Shown in pieces: positions 12,105 to 22,305 of a stretch of DNA of 64,000 nt; positions within the stretch are counted from its first letter, which is position 1, and each line of letters starts with the position of its first letter. The stretch lies in the NCBI GenBank assembly GCA_023653785.1, contig JAMKCH010088273.1, positions 1 through 64,000 of the forward strand. The letters are read 5' to 3'. A program made the translations under genes and the position numbers. Source of the DNA: Ophioderma brevispina (lineage: Eukaryota; Echinodermata; Ophiuroidea; Amphilepidida; Ophiodermatidae). The notes under the pieces are model-generated. The model saw only the letters and a program-made list of their open reading frames with translations. It searched no databases and was not told where the DNA came from.

Positions 12105-12344
12105 GTTTGTTGACGACTTTAATCTTCGTGTTTTATGGATCATGTTAACAGATTCCACTAGCAACAGCACTAGTGTGAGGAACGACTACGGTACAGCCAA
12201 GCACCCCGAGGCTTAATTCCACAAACTTCAACTTGGCCAAACTCGGAGATCCATTGTAAGGTGTTCCAACAACAGGAAATATGGTTTATGACATGATTGA
12301 GGATTGGATGGAAAACTTACCTGAGAAGAATGTCACATTTCGTG
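12105..12344 (+). CDS. GH13-like exon: acid/base strand to WMENLPE, with frameshift and stop
   Basis: Acceptor ATCATCAG before 12105, possible donor GTAGTG after 12344. Reading: FVDDFNLRVLWIMLTDSTSN, then DYGTAKHPEA, then after one frame change NFNLAKLGDPL, an in-frame TAA (12,257-12,259), and GNMVYDMIEDWMENLPEKN. This follows the family pattern R.LM.TEAY....YYG.......FPFNF.L......GN.VYD.I.DWM.N.PEG. The acid/base Glu of the TEAY motif appears as Asp (GAT at 12,151-12,153). Damage is one indel plus one stop, while the protein-level similarity stays strong. Confidence 0.75.
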
Positions 12345-13300
12345 GTAGTGAAATGAATAGTTAAATCATACGTACTGTGAACTTAAAAAGTGTTAAGGGT
12401 CTGAGAGCTGGTGGAATTCTATCGTTGATCATTAGCATGCACAAATCCGGAAGGTGCTCAATCAGGCTGGTATAGCACGTGATCCTCTGTAGCGTAACAG
12501 GTGGGGGAAGGGACAGGTTGGCCACCCCCAAGAGCTTTGACCAGGAAATTTTTTTTTTAAATTATGGTAATCGCCCTTTTTGCCTGCTCACCAGGACATT
12601 TTTACCTCCATCGGGACACTCTGGCTGTGTCTCAAACCACCCCAACTGAAAATCTACTCCAAAGTGGAATTTGCCCCCTCTAACAAGTGGCCCCTGTTAC
12701 ACCCCGGGTGAGCCTAAGTCGTATCAAGTCGACCTTCCATGTCCGATAGCGTTGTACAGTTTTTTTCACGCTAAATTCTTTTACGCTTTTGAGCAACACG
12801 CACACACACAATTTCATACCGCTAACTTAAGGAAACTAAAACCACAAATTAACATAAGCGCACCTTCTAAGTGGATGTTCCGATCGTGGCACAGCCGTCT
12901 ACTGCAGTACGCCAGGACTCTCGTAGTAATTTGTAGCCTTAGCCACCAAAGCATCTTTTTTTCGCGACCCGAGGCGAAGTTTTTCTGCGAATACGCAACG
13001 CAGCAAATATTGCTTAATAAATTATTGCGTAAGTTTCAATTCGCAATTTAAACACAAGGTTGCCTTCGCTATTCTTCCAGCGCGCCATGCCCTCTCAACC
13101 AAGCGCGGAGGTACCAGCGATATATGCATTCTGGATACGCCCCTCTTTCTCTACCGATATACGCTTGCGGAACTCTCGGAGATGCGTGAGCGTTAATTCA
13201 ATTACCGTTCGCAGAAACAATCAAACGAAACTACAGTTTTGGCACTTTTTGCCTCGATGGCGAACCCTCGAGGCATATTATAGTCGAGCGAAACAAAGTT
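12345..13300. other. Unassigned intron DNA, CpG-rich toward the 3' side
   Basis: No element ends recognised. The stretch from about 12,880 to 13,300 is unusually rich in CpG and GCG words compared with the AT-rich flanks. The 126- and 84-codon reading frames there have no recognisable family and contain no splice-bounded similarity to the host gene. Confidence 0.4.
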
Positions 13301-13309
13301 CTCTTAGAG

Positions 13310-14832
13310 TCTAAAGAAAGTAATACTTTCTAGAAGATTATTAAATTCTTATTTTATTGAATTTCTTACAGTTATGTTTTTCTATTAGTTTATACAGAGT
13401 TAGGAATTTCGTAGATTTTAATTTAACTACATTATTTTTTCTCAAGTTATTTGGGGTTGTGTTTTTACCTTTATTCTTTAAGTAATTCAAACTGTGAATA
13501 TGAGCTACGCCCTCGATCGTTTTCTATTATGACGGGAATTACCGTTCGCCTCGCATCCCCGTATGCATGGCCACTGAACCAGGCATGGCAAGCGCGCGTA
13601 TCATAGTGGCACAACTCGCTCCACTGACAGAATGTAATGCGTCTTTCGCACTGCGCTGAATACGCACACACTTCCTTGATACGAAAATACGAATGACATT
13701 CATTTTGCACCCTACTCGACGCTAACTACTGCGCTACACCATATTCCCTTCTCTACCTCTGTGATGTCATAACTTTAACGCAGTCTTTACGCACCGGCGC
13801 CAAATATGCCGTTTTTGGTCCTCGCGCGTAAAAACATAACTCGCGCTTAAGCCAGCGCGCGCGGTTTCTGGTGGACCCATAAATCTTCGCACTGACTTCA
13901 CTGCACGGAGGTAGAGAAGCGGATAATACCTGTGTGAACATTGTGTTTTTGTGCCGTTGGATCATCGTATCTCAGTTGGTTAAATTGAAATGCATTTTTT
14001 TAAATACAGATATAAAAGTTTCAGTCCACAAATGCTTACCGATGTTTCCTTTGTTTATTAGAAAACACAGTGTATACAGATATAGACGAAGACAAACTTA
14101 AGACGGAGAAAATGCCAATATTTACAGTGTGAGACCATCCCAATCGTTTATTTTACCTACCATGATGCAAAAAAATATAAAATGTATTTTGGGACCGTCT
14201 CAAAACAATAAATATAGTCAATGCAATACCAGAAAAACAATATCCTTCGTTTCTCTTTATCAACGTCCTATTCCTTAACCATAAATCATTCATAATTTAT
14301 AATAAAACTATAAATGCCTACCATTTTTTGAGAAGGTTTTTGAGGCAACCCAAATATTGTGTCATACAGTAGTTCATATAGCTTAACACTCAATAGATTT
14401 CTTACCTTGGAGTTGTCTACAAAATGTCTTAAAAAAAAAAATGATGTTCAGTTCTTATATTTCATTATAAACAGGCTGAATTTCACATGTGTTCCTATAT
14501 GAAACTTGGAAATTCACAATTTTTGTACCAAAGAAACATTTCCTCAGCTTAATCCTTCAGATGGGATGTTTTTGATGGAAAAGCTTTCCATCAGTCAAAA
14601 ATCAGTACTTTCAAATTTTTTAAGGGACACCTGAGTGTAAACATCGCTCTTGCACTTTAAGTGTCATATTCTCTCTAGCCATCGATGCATTTTTTTAGAA
14701 GAACTTGTTTTGCCAAATTTGGGGAATACGAACAAGTACTCCTTAACCCCCAATTTTTATTTTTATTTTTGGGACGTATATGGTTGGGGATCCTGACTAG
14801 TTAAAAAATGAAAAGAACATTTCCCGGAAAGC
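13310..14832 (+). repeat. Noisy tandem duplication, copy A (about 1.5 kb)
   Basis: This stretch is repeated head to tail by 14,833-16,430. Shared landmarks in order: CTTCTAGAA...TTATTAAAT, a CpG-rich block with CACTGCGCTGAATACGCACA, GCCAGCGCGCGCGGTTT, GACGAAGACAAACTTA, a MITE of the GGTGCAACGAGAG family at the 3' side, and GGGACGTATATGGTTGGG. The two copies differ mainly by dozens of one-base insertions and deletions and fewer substitutions. No coding potential recognised. Confidence 0.85.
14320..14660 (+). mobile_element. MITE, GGTGCAACGAGAG family (copy 2)
   Basis: Collinear with the copy at 2,584-2,935 read in the opposite direction: AATATTGTGTCATA, TTCTTACCTTGGA, TGATGGAAAAGCTTTCC, AAGGGACACCTGA and a degraded right terminal repeat TCGCTCTTGCACTTTAA. 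The left terminal repeat is poorly preserved (GAGAAGGTTTTTGAG). Lies inside tandem copy A. Confidence 0.65.
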
Positions 14833-16430
14833 GTTTCTTTAGAGTTTAAGAAGAAGTAAAATACTTCTAGAATTATTAATTAAATTCTATTTTATTGAAT
14901 GTTCTGTACAGTTAGTTTTTCTATGATTTTTACAGATGTTAGGAAATTGGAGCTTTTTTTTTTAAAAATTTTGCATTTATATTCTACATTATTTTTTCAA
15001 AGTTGTGGGTTTGTTGTTTTACCTTTATGCTTAGTACCCTTCAAACTGTGAAGAGATTAGAGGCTACGACGCATCGTTGCTATGATACGGGAATTACCCG
15101 GTTCGCCTCGCTACCCAGTATGCATGAGCGCCACTATGAACCAGAGGCCGGCAGAGCGCGCTATCATAGTGAACACTCGCTCACTGACCAGATGTAATGC
15201 GTCGTTCGCACTGCGCTGAATACGCACACACTGCCTATACGAAATCGAAATGACATTAATTTTGCACCCTGACTCGACGCTAACGTAACTGCTCTACAGC
15301 CTATAGTCCATTCTCTTCCTCCGTGCAGTGAGTAATTAACTTTAACGCAGTTCTTACCACCAGGCGTCAACTATGCTCGTTTTTGTTCTCGCGCGTAAAA
15401 AATAACGTCGTCGCTTTAAGCCAGCGCGCGCGGTTTACTGGTGCGACTCAAATCTACACTGACGTCAGGCCACGGAGGTAGAGAAAGTTTCGAGTATTAC
15501 CTGTGTGAAATTGTGTTTTTTTGCCGTTGATCCATTTTCGTATCTCAGTGGTGAAATGAAATGCCAATTTTTTAAATACAGAATAAAAAAGGTTCTAGTC
15601 CACAAATTTTACCGGAGTTCCTTGTTATTAGAAAACCAGTAATGAAAGATATAGACGAAGACAAACTTAGACGGAAGGAAAAATGCAATATTTACAGTGG
15701 TGGAACATTCCCAATCGTTATTTACATACCATTGATGCAAAAAAATAAAAATGATATTTTTGGACAGTTCTCAAAAACAAAAATTTTCAATGGCAAATAC
15801 GCGTGAAAAACAATATCTTCGGTTTCTCTTTATCAACTGTCTATTCAGTAAAACCATATAAACAATTCATAATTTATAATAAAAAATAGAATGCTACATT
15901 TTTTTGATAGAGAGGTTTTGAGGCACCCCAATTCTGTGTTCATTAACAGTAATGTATATAGTTAGACACTCAATAGCTTTCTGACCTTGAGATTGGTAGG
16001 CTACAGAAATGTCTAAAAGAGAAAAAAAAATGATTTTCATTGCTAATTTCAATATTAAACAGGATGAATTTAACATTTGTCCTATTGAAAATTAGAAATT
16101 TCCACAATTTTTGTACAAAGGAAACATTCTCAGCTTAATCCTTTCAGATGGGGTTGTTTTGATGGAAAGCTTTACCTCAGCTGCAAAAAATCAGTACTTC
16201 TAATTTTTAAGGGACACCTGATTTGTAAAATCTCTCGTTGCACCTTTAAGTTCATATTTTCTCTATAGCCATCGAGGCCAGTTTTTAGAAGAACTTGTTT
16301 TGCCACATTTGGGGAAATAACGAAAAAAGTAAGTCCGTAAACCCCCAATTTTTATTTTATTTTTGGGACGTATATGGTTGGGACCCTGACATAGTTAAAA
16401 AATAGAAAGAAACATTCCCGGAAGCGTTTT
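14833..16430 (+). repeat. Noisy tandem duplication, copy B
   Basis: Head-to-tail second copy of 13,310-14,832, beginning around GCGTTTCTTTAGAGTTTAAG and ending at CATTCCCGGAAGCGTTTTC. Neither copy is consistently the better one: each carries its own one-base gaps in otherwise identical words. Either old tandem copies or one locus represented twice with read-level errors. Confidence 0.85.
15895..16249 (+). mobile_element. MITE, GGTGCAACGAGAG family (copy 3)
   Basis: The same element within tandem copy B. Its right terminal repeat, AAATCTCTCGTTGCACCTTTAAG, is the best-preserved long-form end in the window. The interior words TGATGGAAAGCTTTACC and AAGGGACACCTGA match the other copies. Confidence 0.7.
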
Positions 16431-16726
16431 CTTGCTGTGAATGATTTAACACCATTTTATCACATTTCCCATAGAACTGTGTACAAATTTTGCCAAAAAA
16501 TGCGTTTTTTTTAATAACGTAAATATCTCGAGAAAGAAGCCCGTAACCCATATTTTTAATTGTAGATTTTGAATCAGCACCATGAAAATACCATATATCA
16601 AATTTTAAAGAACATTCAGGATGAATCGAGCGTGCGGCATCCACCTTAAGCGACAAACTGCGAAAATATGAATTCACGTGCATATGCATTGCCGCGTAAG
16701 CACGATCTGTGTTGGGAAGCACGAAT

Positions 16727-16741
16727 ATATATATATATAAT

Positions 16742-16783
<42 letters not shown>

Positions 16784-16804
16784 ATATAATATATATATAT
16801 ATAT
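16727..16804. repeat. (AT)n microsatellite, interrupted
   Basis: About 78 bp of AT repeats with AA/TT interruptions. It abuts the 3' end of the Penelope-like fragment that follows on the minus strand. The Tyr/Ile-rich minus-strand reading frame through it is not a gene. Confidence 0.95.
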
Positions 16805-17745
16805 CTTCCATGCGGAGTGCTCAATGCTTGAAAGCAGAGCGAGATGATAAATGATGAACCTACTGGACGTAGTGTTACTCGGAGTTTCACGCTGGTGCGA
16901 TCATCAGACAACTGGCTGATAATGGTGGATGCGAAGAATATATAGCGGTTTTGCGGACGTCGTAGAGAGAAGTTGGTGGTCGTAGAGGGCGGCATGAGAT
17001 GGAAGGTGGCAAATTGCGGACGGCGGAGAGATATGGTAGTCGTATTATCCTAGGTGATGCTGGAGTGGTTTGCTAAGTAGAATTTGTTCTCGTGGCGGCA
17101 CTGGCTATCAGTTCGGGTCGCTCGCTTGTGAGTAGTCTGCGTGTTGTTGGCATTGATGATGGCCAGCTTCTCGGTGAGGCAGAGGTCGCATTTCTTGGGT
17201 TTCCGCTGGAGTAAAGGTCGGGAGCTGGATACGATGGCCCATGTGAGTCGTAGGGTTGGTTGTTGTTCTTCTTGAGCTGCCACACGTAATTGGAGAGTTC
17301 TGTGCTGTTTCTGGTGCTTTCATTTCTGAAGGATCGTCTTGTGGTGGTTGAATCTAGTCTTGAAGGTGGTTCCGGCAGTCGATGTAAAGTTTGAGTTAGT
17401 CCCAGTTCGATACTTTGACTTCGGCGCTGTAGAGAAGGGGAGGGGGGAAAAAAGGGAAGTCAATTCATCCATATCCTTCTTCCCTACCTTTTCTTTCTTT
17501 CCTGCAGCGGGCACAAGTCCTTGTTTTGCGGCAGTTGCGTCCATGTTGTGTAGGTTGGTTATCGTTTGCGGCGATCTTCTTGTGGTGGGTTTTGATGATG
17601 CTGGCGAGTTGGGCATGCAGCTGGCTGATCTTGACGGTGTCCGGTGAATATTGTGGAGTTTGGATCCGGCTGGGAATTGTTTGTTTGTTGTTTTCCATAT
17701 GACGGATGCTGAATAACGATTTAGTATAGGAAATGAAAACATCCG
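16805..17745 (-). mobile_element. Penelope-like element fragment with GIY-YIG endonuclease domain
   Basis: Read on the minus strand from 17,745: IIKTHHKKIAAN, a Cys-rich block (GRNCRKTRTCARC), YSAEVK, GTTFKTRFNHHKT, WQLKKNNNQ, then LRLTWAIVSSSRP, KKCDLCLTEKLAII and SQCRHENKFYLANHSS. This is the order of the C-terminal part of Penelope-like retroelements: NCPL-type zinc-binding linker, GIY-YIG nuclease (T.FK.R...HK.SF, LS..IW.LK), and the CDLCL.EK....KCRH.NKF tail. Several frameshifts. The reverse transcriptase is absent. The 3' non-coding part (16,805-17,040) carries a hammerhead-like motif and stops at the (AT)n tract. Intronic and antisense to the GH13-like gene. Confidence 0.8.
16871..16910 (-). 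ncRNA. Hammerhead-ribozyme-like motif in Penelope-like element
   Basis: On the minus strand the core CTGATGA (16,907-16,901) is followed by a short stem II (CGC/GCG around ACCA) and GAAA (16,888-16,885). Stem III is a 3-bp hairpin ACT-CCG-AGT (16,885-16,877), then the predicted GUA cleavage triplet ending at 16,876. The flanks TGT (before CTGATGA) and ACA (after the cleavage site) can pair as the base of stem I. Penelope-like elements are known to carry type I hammerheads with minimal stem III in their terminal repeats. Weak points: a U-U opposition at the base of stem II and a short stem I. Confidence 0.6.
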
Positions 17746-18115
17746 TCCACTATGTCATGAATCATAATCGCCGATTTGCGTATTGTTTGGTGTGGACGGA
17801 TATGGTGTAACTTTCGAATGTAGTACATTAATTTTATAAGTAGAATTCATGAATATAGCTAAAATAAGTTCCAGTTGTTAATTTCGTTTCTTTATCGGAG
17901 ATTGTTGAATCGTTTGTGTGGATGTGTACGGACCCTCTAGATTTCGCGATTTTCAAATGCGATTTCTCAGAAACAAAAAATTCGATTTTGTTAACATCCC
18001 GCACTATGTAATCTGAGATGCAATGTGTGATGTTATTTTATATGTAATTTACTAATATCGCGATTTCACACGCTATTTCGGATGGGTAAACATGAAGGGT
18101 ACACCGTGTTGCCAG

Positions 18116-18270
18116 TCGACTTGGTCCTCTGTATGCAGCAGCAGCCAATATGCTGATTCGACGTTACGGGGGACGCCCATCTGTTACATGGAGAAGAGAT
18201 TGGGACATGGGGATGGAAGACATTGTGATGACGGCGGACAAAGTCTTAGAATTAGAGTACCAATGACATT
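18116..18270 (+). CDS. GH13-like exon: NMLILTL.GTP.CYYGEE-like loop
   Basis: Acceptor GTTGCCAG before 18,116. Reading in shifting frames: RLGPLYAAAANMLI, TLRGTPICY, GEEIG, then GMEDIVMTADKVLELEYQ. This matches the GH13 strand 7-8 region (SR.G.....NMLLLTLPGTP..YYGEEIGM.D) of maltases and rBAT. At least three one-base frame changes occur within about 60 bases, yet nearly every residue is conserved, which is unusual for an old pseudogene. 3' boundary approximate (possible donor GTAGGA after ACATT). Confidence 0.78.
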
Positions 18271-19148
18271 GTAGGAATACTTCCTTTCGTTTTTGGGTGT
18301 TTGTTTAGTGTTAACACCTTGTGGACAAGGGAGGTTCTATGGACTCGCAAAAACTACATTTTGCCATTTTCCGACCTAACGATATACTTTTCCCGAAATT
18401 TACGGGGAAAAAATATAAATTTCGTGGCAAAAAAAAAAATTCCTTCGGGAAGGTGGTTTCCGTATAAATCTTGTGTCCCATTTTGGATACGTACTTGTTG
18501 GTTTAGGATGCCACAAATCATTAGTCGTAATCTTGACTTTACTGTTACCATAGCTAAAGGTGCATTTCGTGTGATTCCAGCACCTTCTGCCTTTGGTTAT
18601 TAGAATTGGCTGTTTCCCAGCGTCCCATAGGCCACTCTGCTGTAATTTATGTCCGTTTACGACAGAAAATACGAATTGAGTAGTTCTTACAGATTGCGAC
18701 CCGAATTTGCCCCCCTTAAGATTAGGTACAATGGATTACTAAGGATAAAGGTTCCAGGCTGTGGATCAAGAAATATCCTTTAACCTATGTAACATTGTAC
18801 CACCAAAGAACAGAGGTAATGTTATATTAATGATAATCCTCCTAGTAATAGAAACATTGTAGTAAAAATTAATTACGAAGTTATCTGCTCACGTTATAGA
18901 GGGAAACATATAGTTGATTAGGCTTCAGACGTTACAAATAACTCACATTGCATCTCCTTATAATAAGTGGACATTTTAAGCACAAAACACATCCAATCCT
19001 GACTTTTTTGGGACATTATTTTTGCTCAATTTCCCAAAGCATGCATTTCTCTCTAAAGTGGGAACGTTTCCAATGAATGTACAAAAAAAAGTCCAGAGCC
19101 AACAATTGCCCTCATGTTCATGTACTTCTTTATGTAAGTCAAATGTAG
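18271..19148. other. Intron DNA, nothing recognised
   Basis: Lies between two GH13-like exons. The 100-codon frame at 18,301-18,603 has no recognisable motif and no splice-bounded similarity to the family. Confidence 0.4.
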
Positions 19149-19285
19149 GTAAACTGGGAGAGCAAGACAGTGACACAGAACGTTTCCCTATGCAATGGAG
19201 TCGTGAAGTCAAACGCTGGCTTTCAAAAGTGAAGATGGTACATGGTAACCGTCAATGAAAACTACTGAGGGGAAAAAAGGTCGCG
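19149..19285 (+). CDS. GH13-like exon: PMQW region
   Basis: Acceptor AAATGTAG before 19,149 and donor GTAAGG after 19,285. Reading KLGEQDSDTERFPMQWSREV, then after a frame change NAGF, then TW...TVNENY. This matches the family block R.PMQWD.S.NAGFS....TWLPVN.NY that follows the YYGEE loop in maltases and rBAT. At least two frame changes fall in about 40 bases. It sits at the correct place before the C-terminal exon. Confidence 0.72.
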
Positions 19286-19639
19286 GTAAGGGAATATCAC
19301 GGCTCTCAGCTTTCACGCTCACTATAGTAAAAGAATATACACTTGTGTCCCTTTATTAACTAAAAGGACCATTTCTACCACAAACACTTTTAATGTAAGA
19401 TGAAGCAATGCAGATTGATATCGATATGGGACATCCAAATTGGCAAGTTTGTCAGGCTATGTTTTAAGCAAGATGATGTTGTAATCTCTATTTAGGTATG
19501 GGGAAATATTGGTTGTGAAATACTATATAGAGTTGGCAAGTTAAAAACTTGGCGTTGGTTGCAGTGTGGATCTGCAGTGGGGTAGATCAGTGCAGTAAGG
19601 TAAACCAAAATAATACAAATAGACGGTTTCCCGGGTTTC

Positions 19640-19780
19640 GCGATCATCTGGGGGTCGCGATCGCCTGGCTTGAATGACCCTTGGGGTTCGGGTTCCTTGA
19701 CATTGAATGAACACTGAGCGACCTTGCATGACATTGTCATGACCTTAAGGGGATGGTCCATGCGCCCCGTACGCGCTCAA
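19640..19780 (+). repeat. Diverged relative of the TGACCTTGA satellite
   Basis: Contains CTTGAATGACCCTTGGGGTTCGGG, CCTTGACATTGAATGAA and GACCTTAAGGGGATGG. These echo the unit of the array at 21.2-22.1 kb but with lower similarity and no clear period. Confidence 0.5.
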
Positions 19781-20158
19781 TTGATCTTGTGCCAACGGAC
19801 AATTTTGGTATGCGCACTTCTGGGTGCAACGCAAGCGTCCTAAGTAATTTTGTCCAGGTGTAGCGTACTATTTGCGGCACATTCATTTACGCGTAAAGTT
19901 AAGAACAAGAGTGAGCTGCGTTTGTTATAAAATACTGTATAGGCTTAGACGTGTTGTCCAGACCACCCTAATTCTAAACGTGTCTTGTGCATAATTTCAA
20001 AACATGTCATTTACACGGTAGATGGTACATCATGAAAATGTAACATGCATAGGGATAGGTAATGATCTTAATCTTTCAATATGTCAATTTCAAAAGGTTA
20101 AGTTTCACAATATTCTGCTCTTCCTAACACAGGCCTGTACAAGCTCATAGGCCTAGTG

Positions 20159-20224
20159 TTTAAAGGTGCAACGAGAGATTTTAAATATCAGGTGTTCATC
20201 AAAATCTCTCGTTGCACCTTTAAA
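20159..20224. mobile_element. Minimal palindromic MITE: two terminal repeats only
   Basis: Two 24-bp arms are perfect reverse complements (20,159-20,182 and 20,201-20,224; the left arm is TTTAAAGGTGCAACGAGAG followed by ATTTT), separated by an 18-base loop. The arms are the terminal repeats of the roughly 350-bp family found at 2.6, 14.3 and 15.9 kb. The interior is almost wholly deleted. Confidence 0.85.
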
Positions 20225-20919
20225 GTCATCTGTGCCTTCTGTTTACTTCATCTACTGCCTGTGGGACATCATGCAAATTTTCTAATATTATATGGGGGTG
20301 ATCTGATAGAGAAGATGGAAATTATCGTTTAATTTGAAAAGGAGAAAGTATAATACTAGAATAAACAATAGATTAACGGCATATAGCAAATCTACGAAAC
20401 GGGAAAGTTTTTATTATGGAATGTGAGTGCGAGGTTTTCTCTAAATTATAAAAAAAAATAATAACAAATAAAGAAGACAAAGAGAAAGGTAGAAAATAAT
20501 CAAACTTTCATCAGAAAGGAAACAGAATTCAAAAGATTGTTAAAAACGTTTTATTAATTGTGTAACCGTAGGCCTATGCACTTTAAAAAAATCAAATTCT
20601 CAAAAAAACGCGTGTTGTTCTGAGACTACGAGAATAAAATATGGCTTGATTATAAGCAAGATAGGACTTGTAACAGTCGACAAGTTTAAAATGTTGCGAT
20701 AAACTTTGGAGCGCCTTTTGGTACGCGCGTCAGTTACACGCGGCTCCAGTGCGTAGTATATACGACGCTTTGCACACCGTAATGTCGCAATGTTATTTTG
20801 AATCAACATAAAAACGTGTTTCTTTTTTTAAATAACAGAAAAAAGTAGGACCGTGACCCCTAATTTTTTCTTTAGTAATCGAAATATTTTATACAGGCAA
20901 CTTTTATCAAATTTTTTTT

Positions 20920-20931
20920 CCCCCCCCCCCC
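20920..20931. repeat. C12 homopolymer within an AT-rich repeat
   Basis: A run of 12 C after 8 T. The surrounding 20,830-21,110 stretch shares phrases (CCATAGA.CT.TGTAC.AATTTTG..., ACCGTGACCCC) with 16,440-16,560, so it may be a diverged dispersed repeat. Confidence 0.5.
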
Positions 20932-21189
20932 AATTCACAAAAAAAGTTATCGAGCCGATTTTTTGTAACAATTCAAAACATGTATCGAAAAAGTGAATTT
21001 TCCATAGACTTGTGTACCAATTTTGGGCTAAAAAAGCTTAAAACAGGTCTTTTGGATGATTGGTTTCTCAAAAACTAGTACCGTGACCCCATTTTTTATT
21101 TTTGATATTTGATTTCATATCGATGAAAGCATGTTTACACGAAATCTTGGGGAAAATGCTCAGGGAGATTCTATCATGGACCATCCAAC

Positions 21190-22100
21190 TTAACCGCGAC
21201 ACTTGTTGTGTCGCGGTTCCTTTGACATTGAATGACCCCCTGATGGACCTTTTCATGCCTTTCATGAACCTGATGAACCTTGTCATGACCAATTTTTGGC
21301 ATCAACATCAACCCCACCCTCCAAGTGTCATGTCCATACACCAATGTTTACCCCATTTGACTTCCTTTGACCTTGAATGACCCTTAATGACCTTGTCGTG
21401 ACCTTTATAATTTTCGGCATCAACAATCAACCCCACCCTCCAAGTGTCATGTCCATACACAATCGTTTACCCCATTTGACTTCCTTTGACCTTGAATGAC
21501 CCCTGATGACCTTGGATTCATTAACCAATACAAAGTTTTCGGAAGGTCAAGGGGCACCCACCCACAAGTTTCATGAACGTGCAACCCTAAGTCTCCGAGA
21601 AAAGAGACTTTGACCTCCTTTGACCTTGAATGACCCTTAATGACCTTGTCGTGACCTTTATAATTTTCGGCATCAACAATCAACCCCACCCTCCAAGTGT
21701 CATGTCCATACACCAATGTTTACCCCATTTGACTTCCTTTGACCTTGAATGACCCCTGATGACCTTGGATTCATTAACCAATACAAAGTTTTCGGAAGGT
21801 CAAGGGGCACCCACCCACAAGTTTCATGAACGTGCAACCCTAAGTCTCCGAGAAAATAGACTTTGACCTCCTTTGACCTTGATGACCTCTAATGACCTTG
21901 TCGTGACCTTTAAAATTCTCGGCATCAACAATCAACCCCACCCTCCAAGTGTCATGTCCATACACCAATGTTTACCCCATTTGACTTCCTTTGACCTTGA
22001 ATGACCCCTGATGACCTTGGATTCATTAACCAATACAAAGTTTTCGGAAGGTCAAGGGGCACCCAGTTTCAGGAACGTGCGACCCTCGGTCTCTGAGAAA
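21190..22100 (+). repeat. Satellite array with 252-253 bp period, rich in TGACCTTGA
   Basis: The phrase TTCCTTTGACCTTGAATGACC begins at 21,481, 21,734 and 21,986, giving periods of 253 and 252 bp. Each unit has two related halves of about 120-130 bp, one with 'TTCGGCATCAACAATCAACCC' and one with 'TTCGGAAGGTCAAGGGGCACCC'. The earliest part (21,190-21,480) repeats only the first half. Units are nearly identical, so expansion is recent. The many TGACCTT and AAGGTCA words form nuclear-receptor half-sites in both orientations. Confidence 0.9.
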
Positions 22101-22160
22101 ATAGACACGGTCAGACACACAGACAGACAGAAAGACCACCGGTATTAATATACCACAGGA
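22100..22160 (+). repeat. CAGACAGACAGA tail closing the satellite
   Basis: The last satellite unit runs into GGTCAGACACACAGACAGACAGAAAG and GGTATTAATATACCA. This looks like the end of a dispersed element whose interior has expanded into the array upstream. Confidence 0.5.
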
Positions 22161-22305
22161 TCTTAAAATAAGAATTTGGTCTGCTGTCATCTCGAGGCCA
22201 AAAGAGCTTCAGTTTTAGGAATCAAAAACACATTCCAGTCCGGGATTTCAGTTGTGGTCCTAAAATGGACATTTGGGACAGACAGACTTTAGGTGATAAG
22301 GCTTG

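Noticed and set aside
16357..16995. 212-codon minus-strand reading frame
   Set aside because: Its middle is an (AT)n microsatellite giving Tyr-Ile repeats, and its start overlaps the non-coding hammerhead-like end of a Penelope-like element. Length alone does not make it a gene.
20600..20809. Minus-strand frame of 69 codons
   Set aside because: No motif, no splice-bounded similarity, and the region shares phrases with a non-coding repeat at 16.4 kb.
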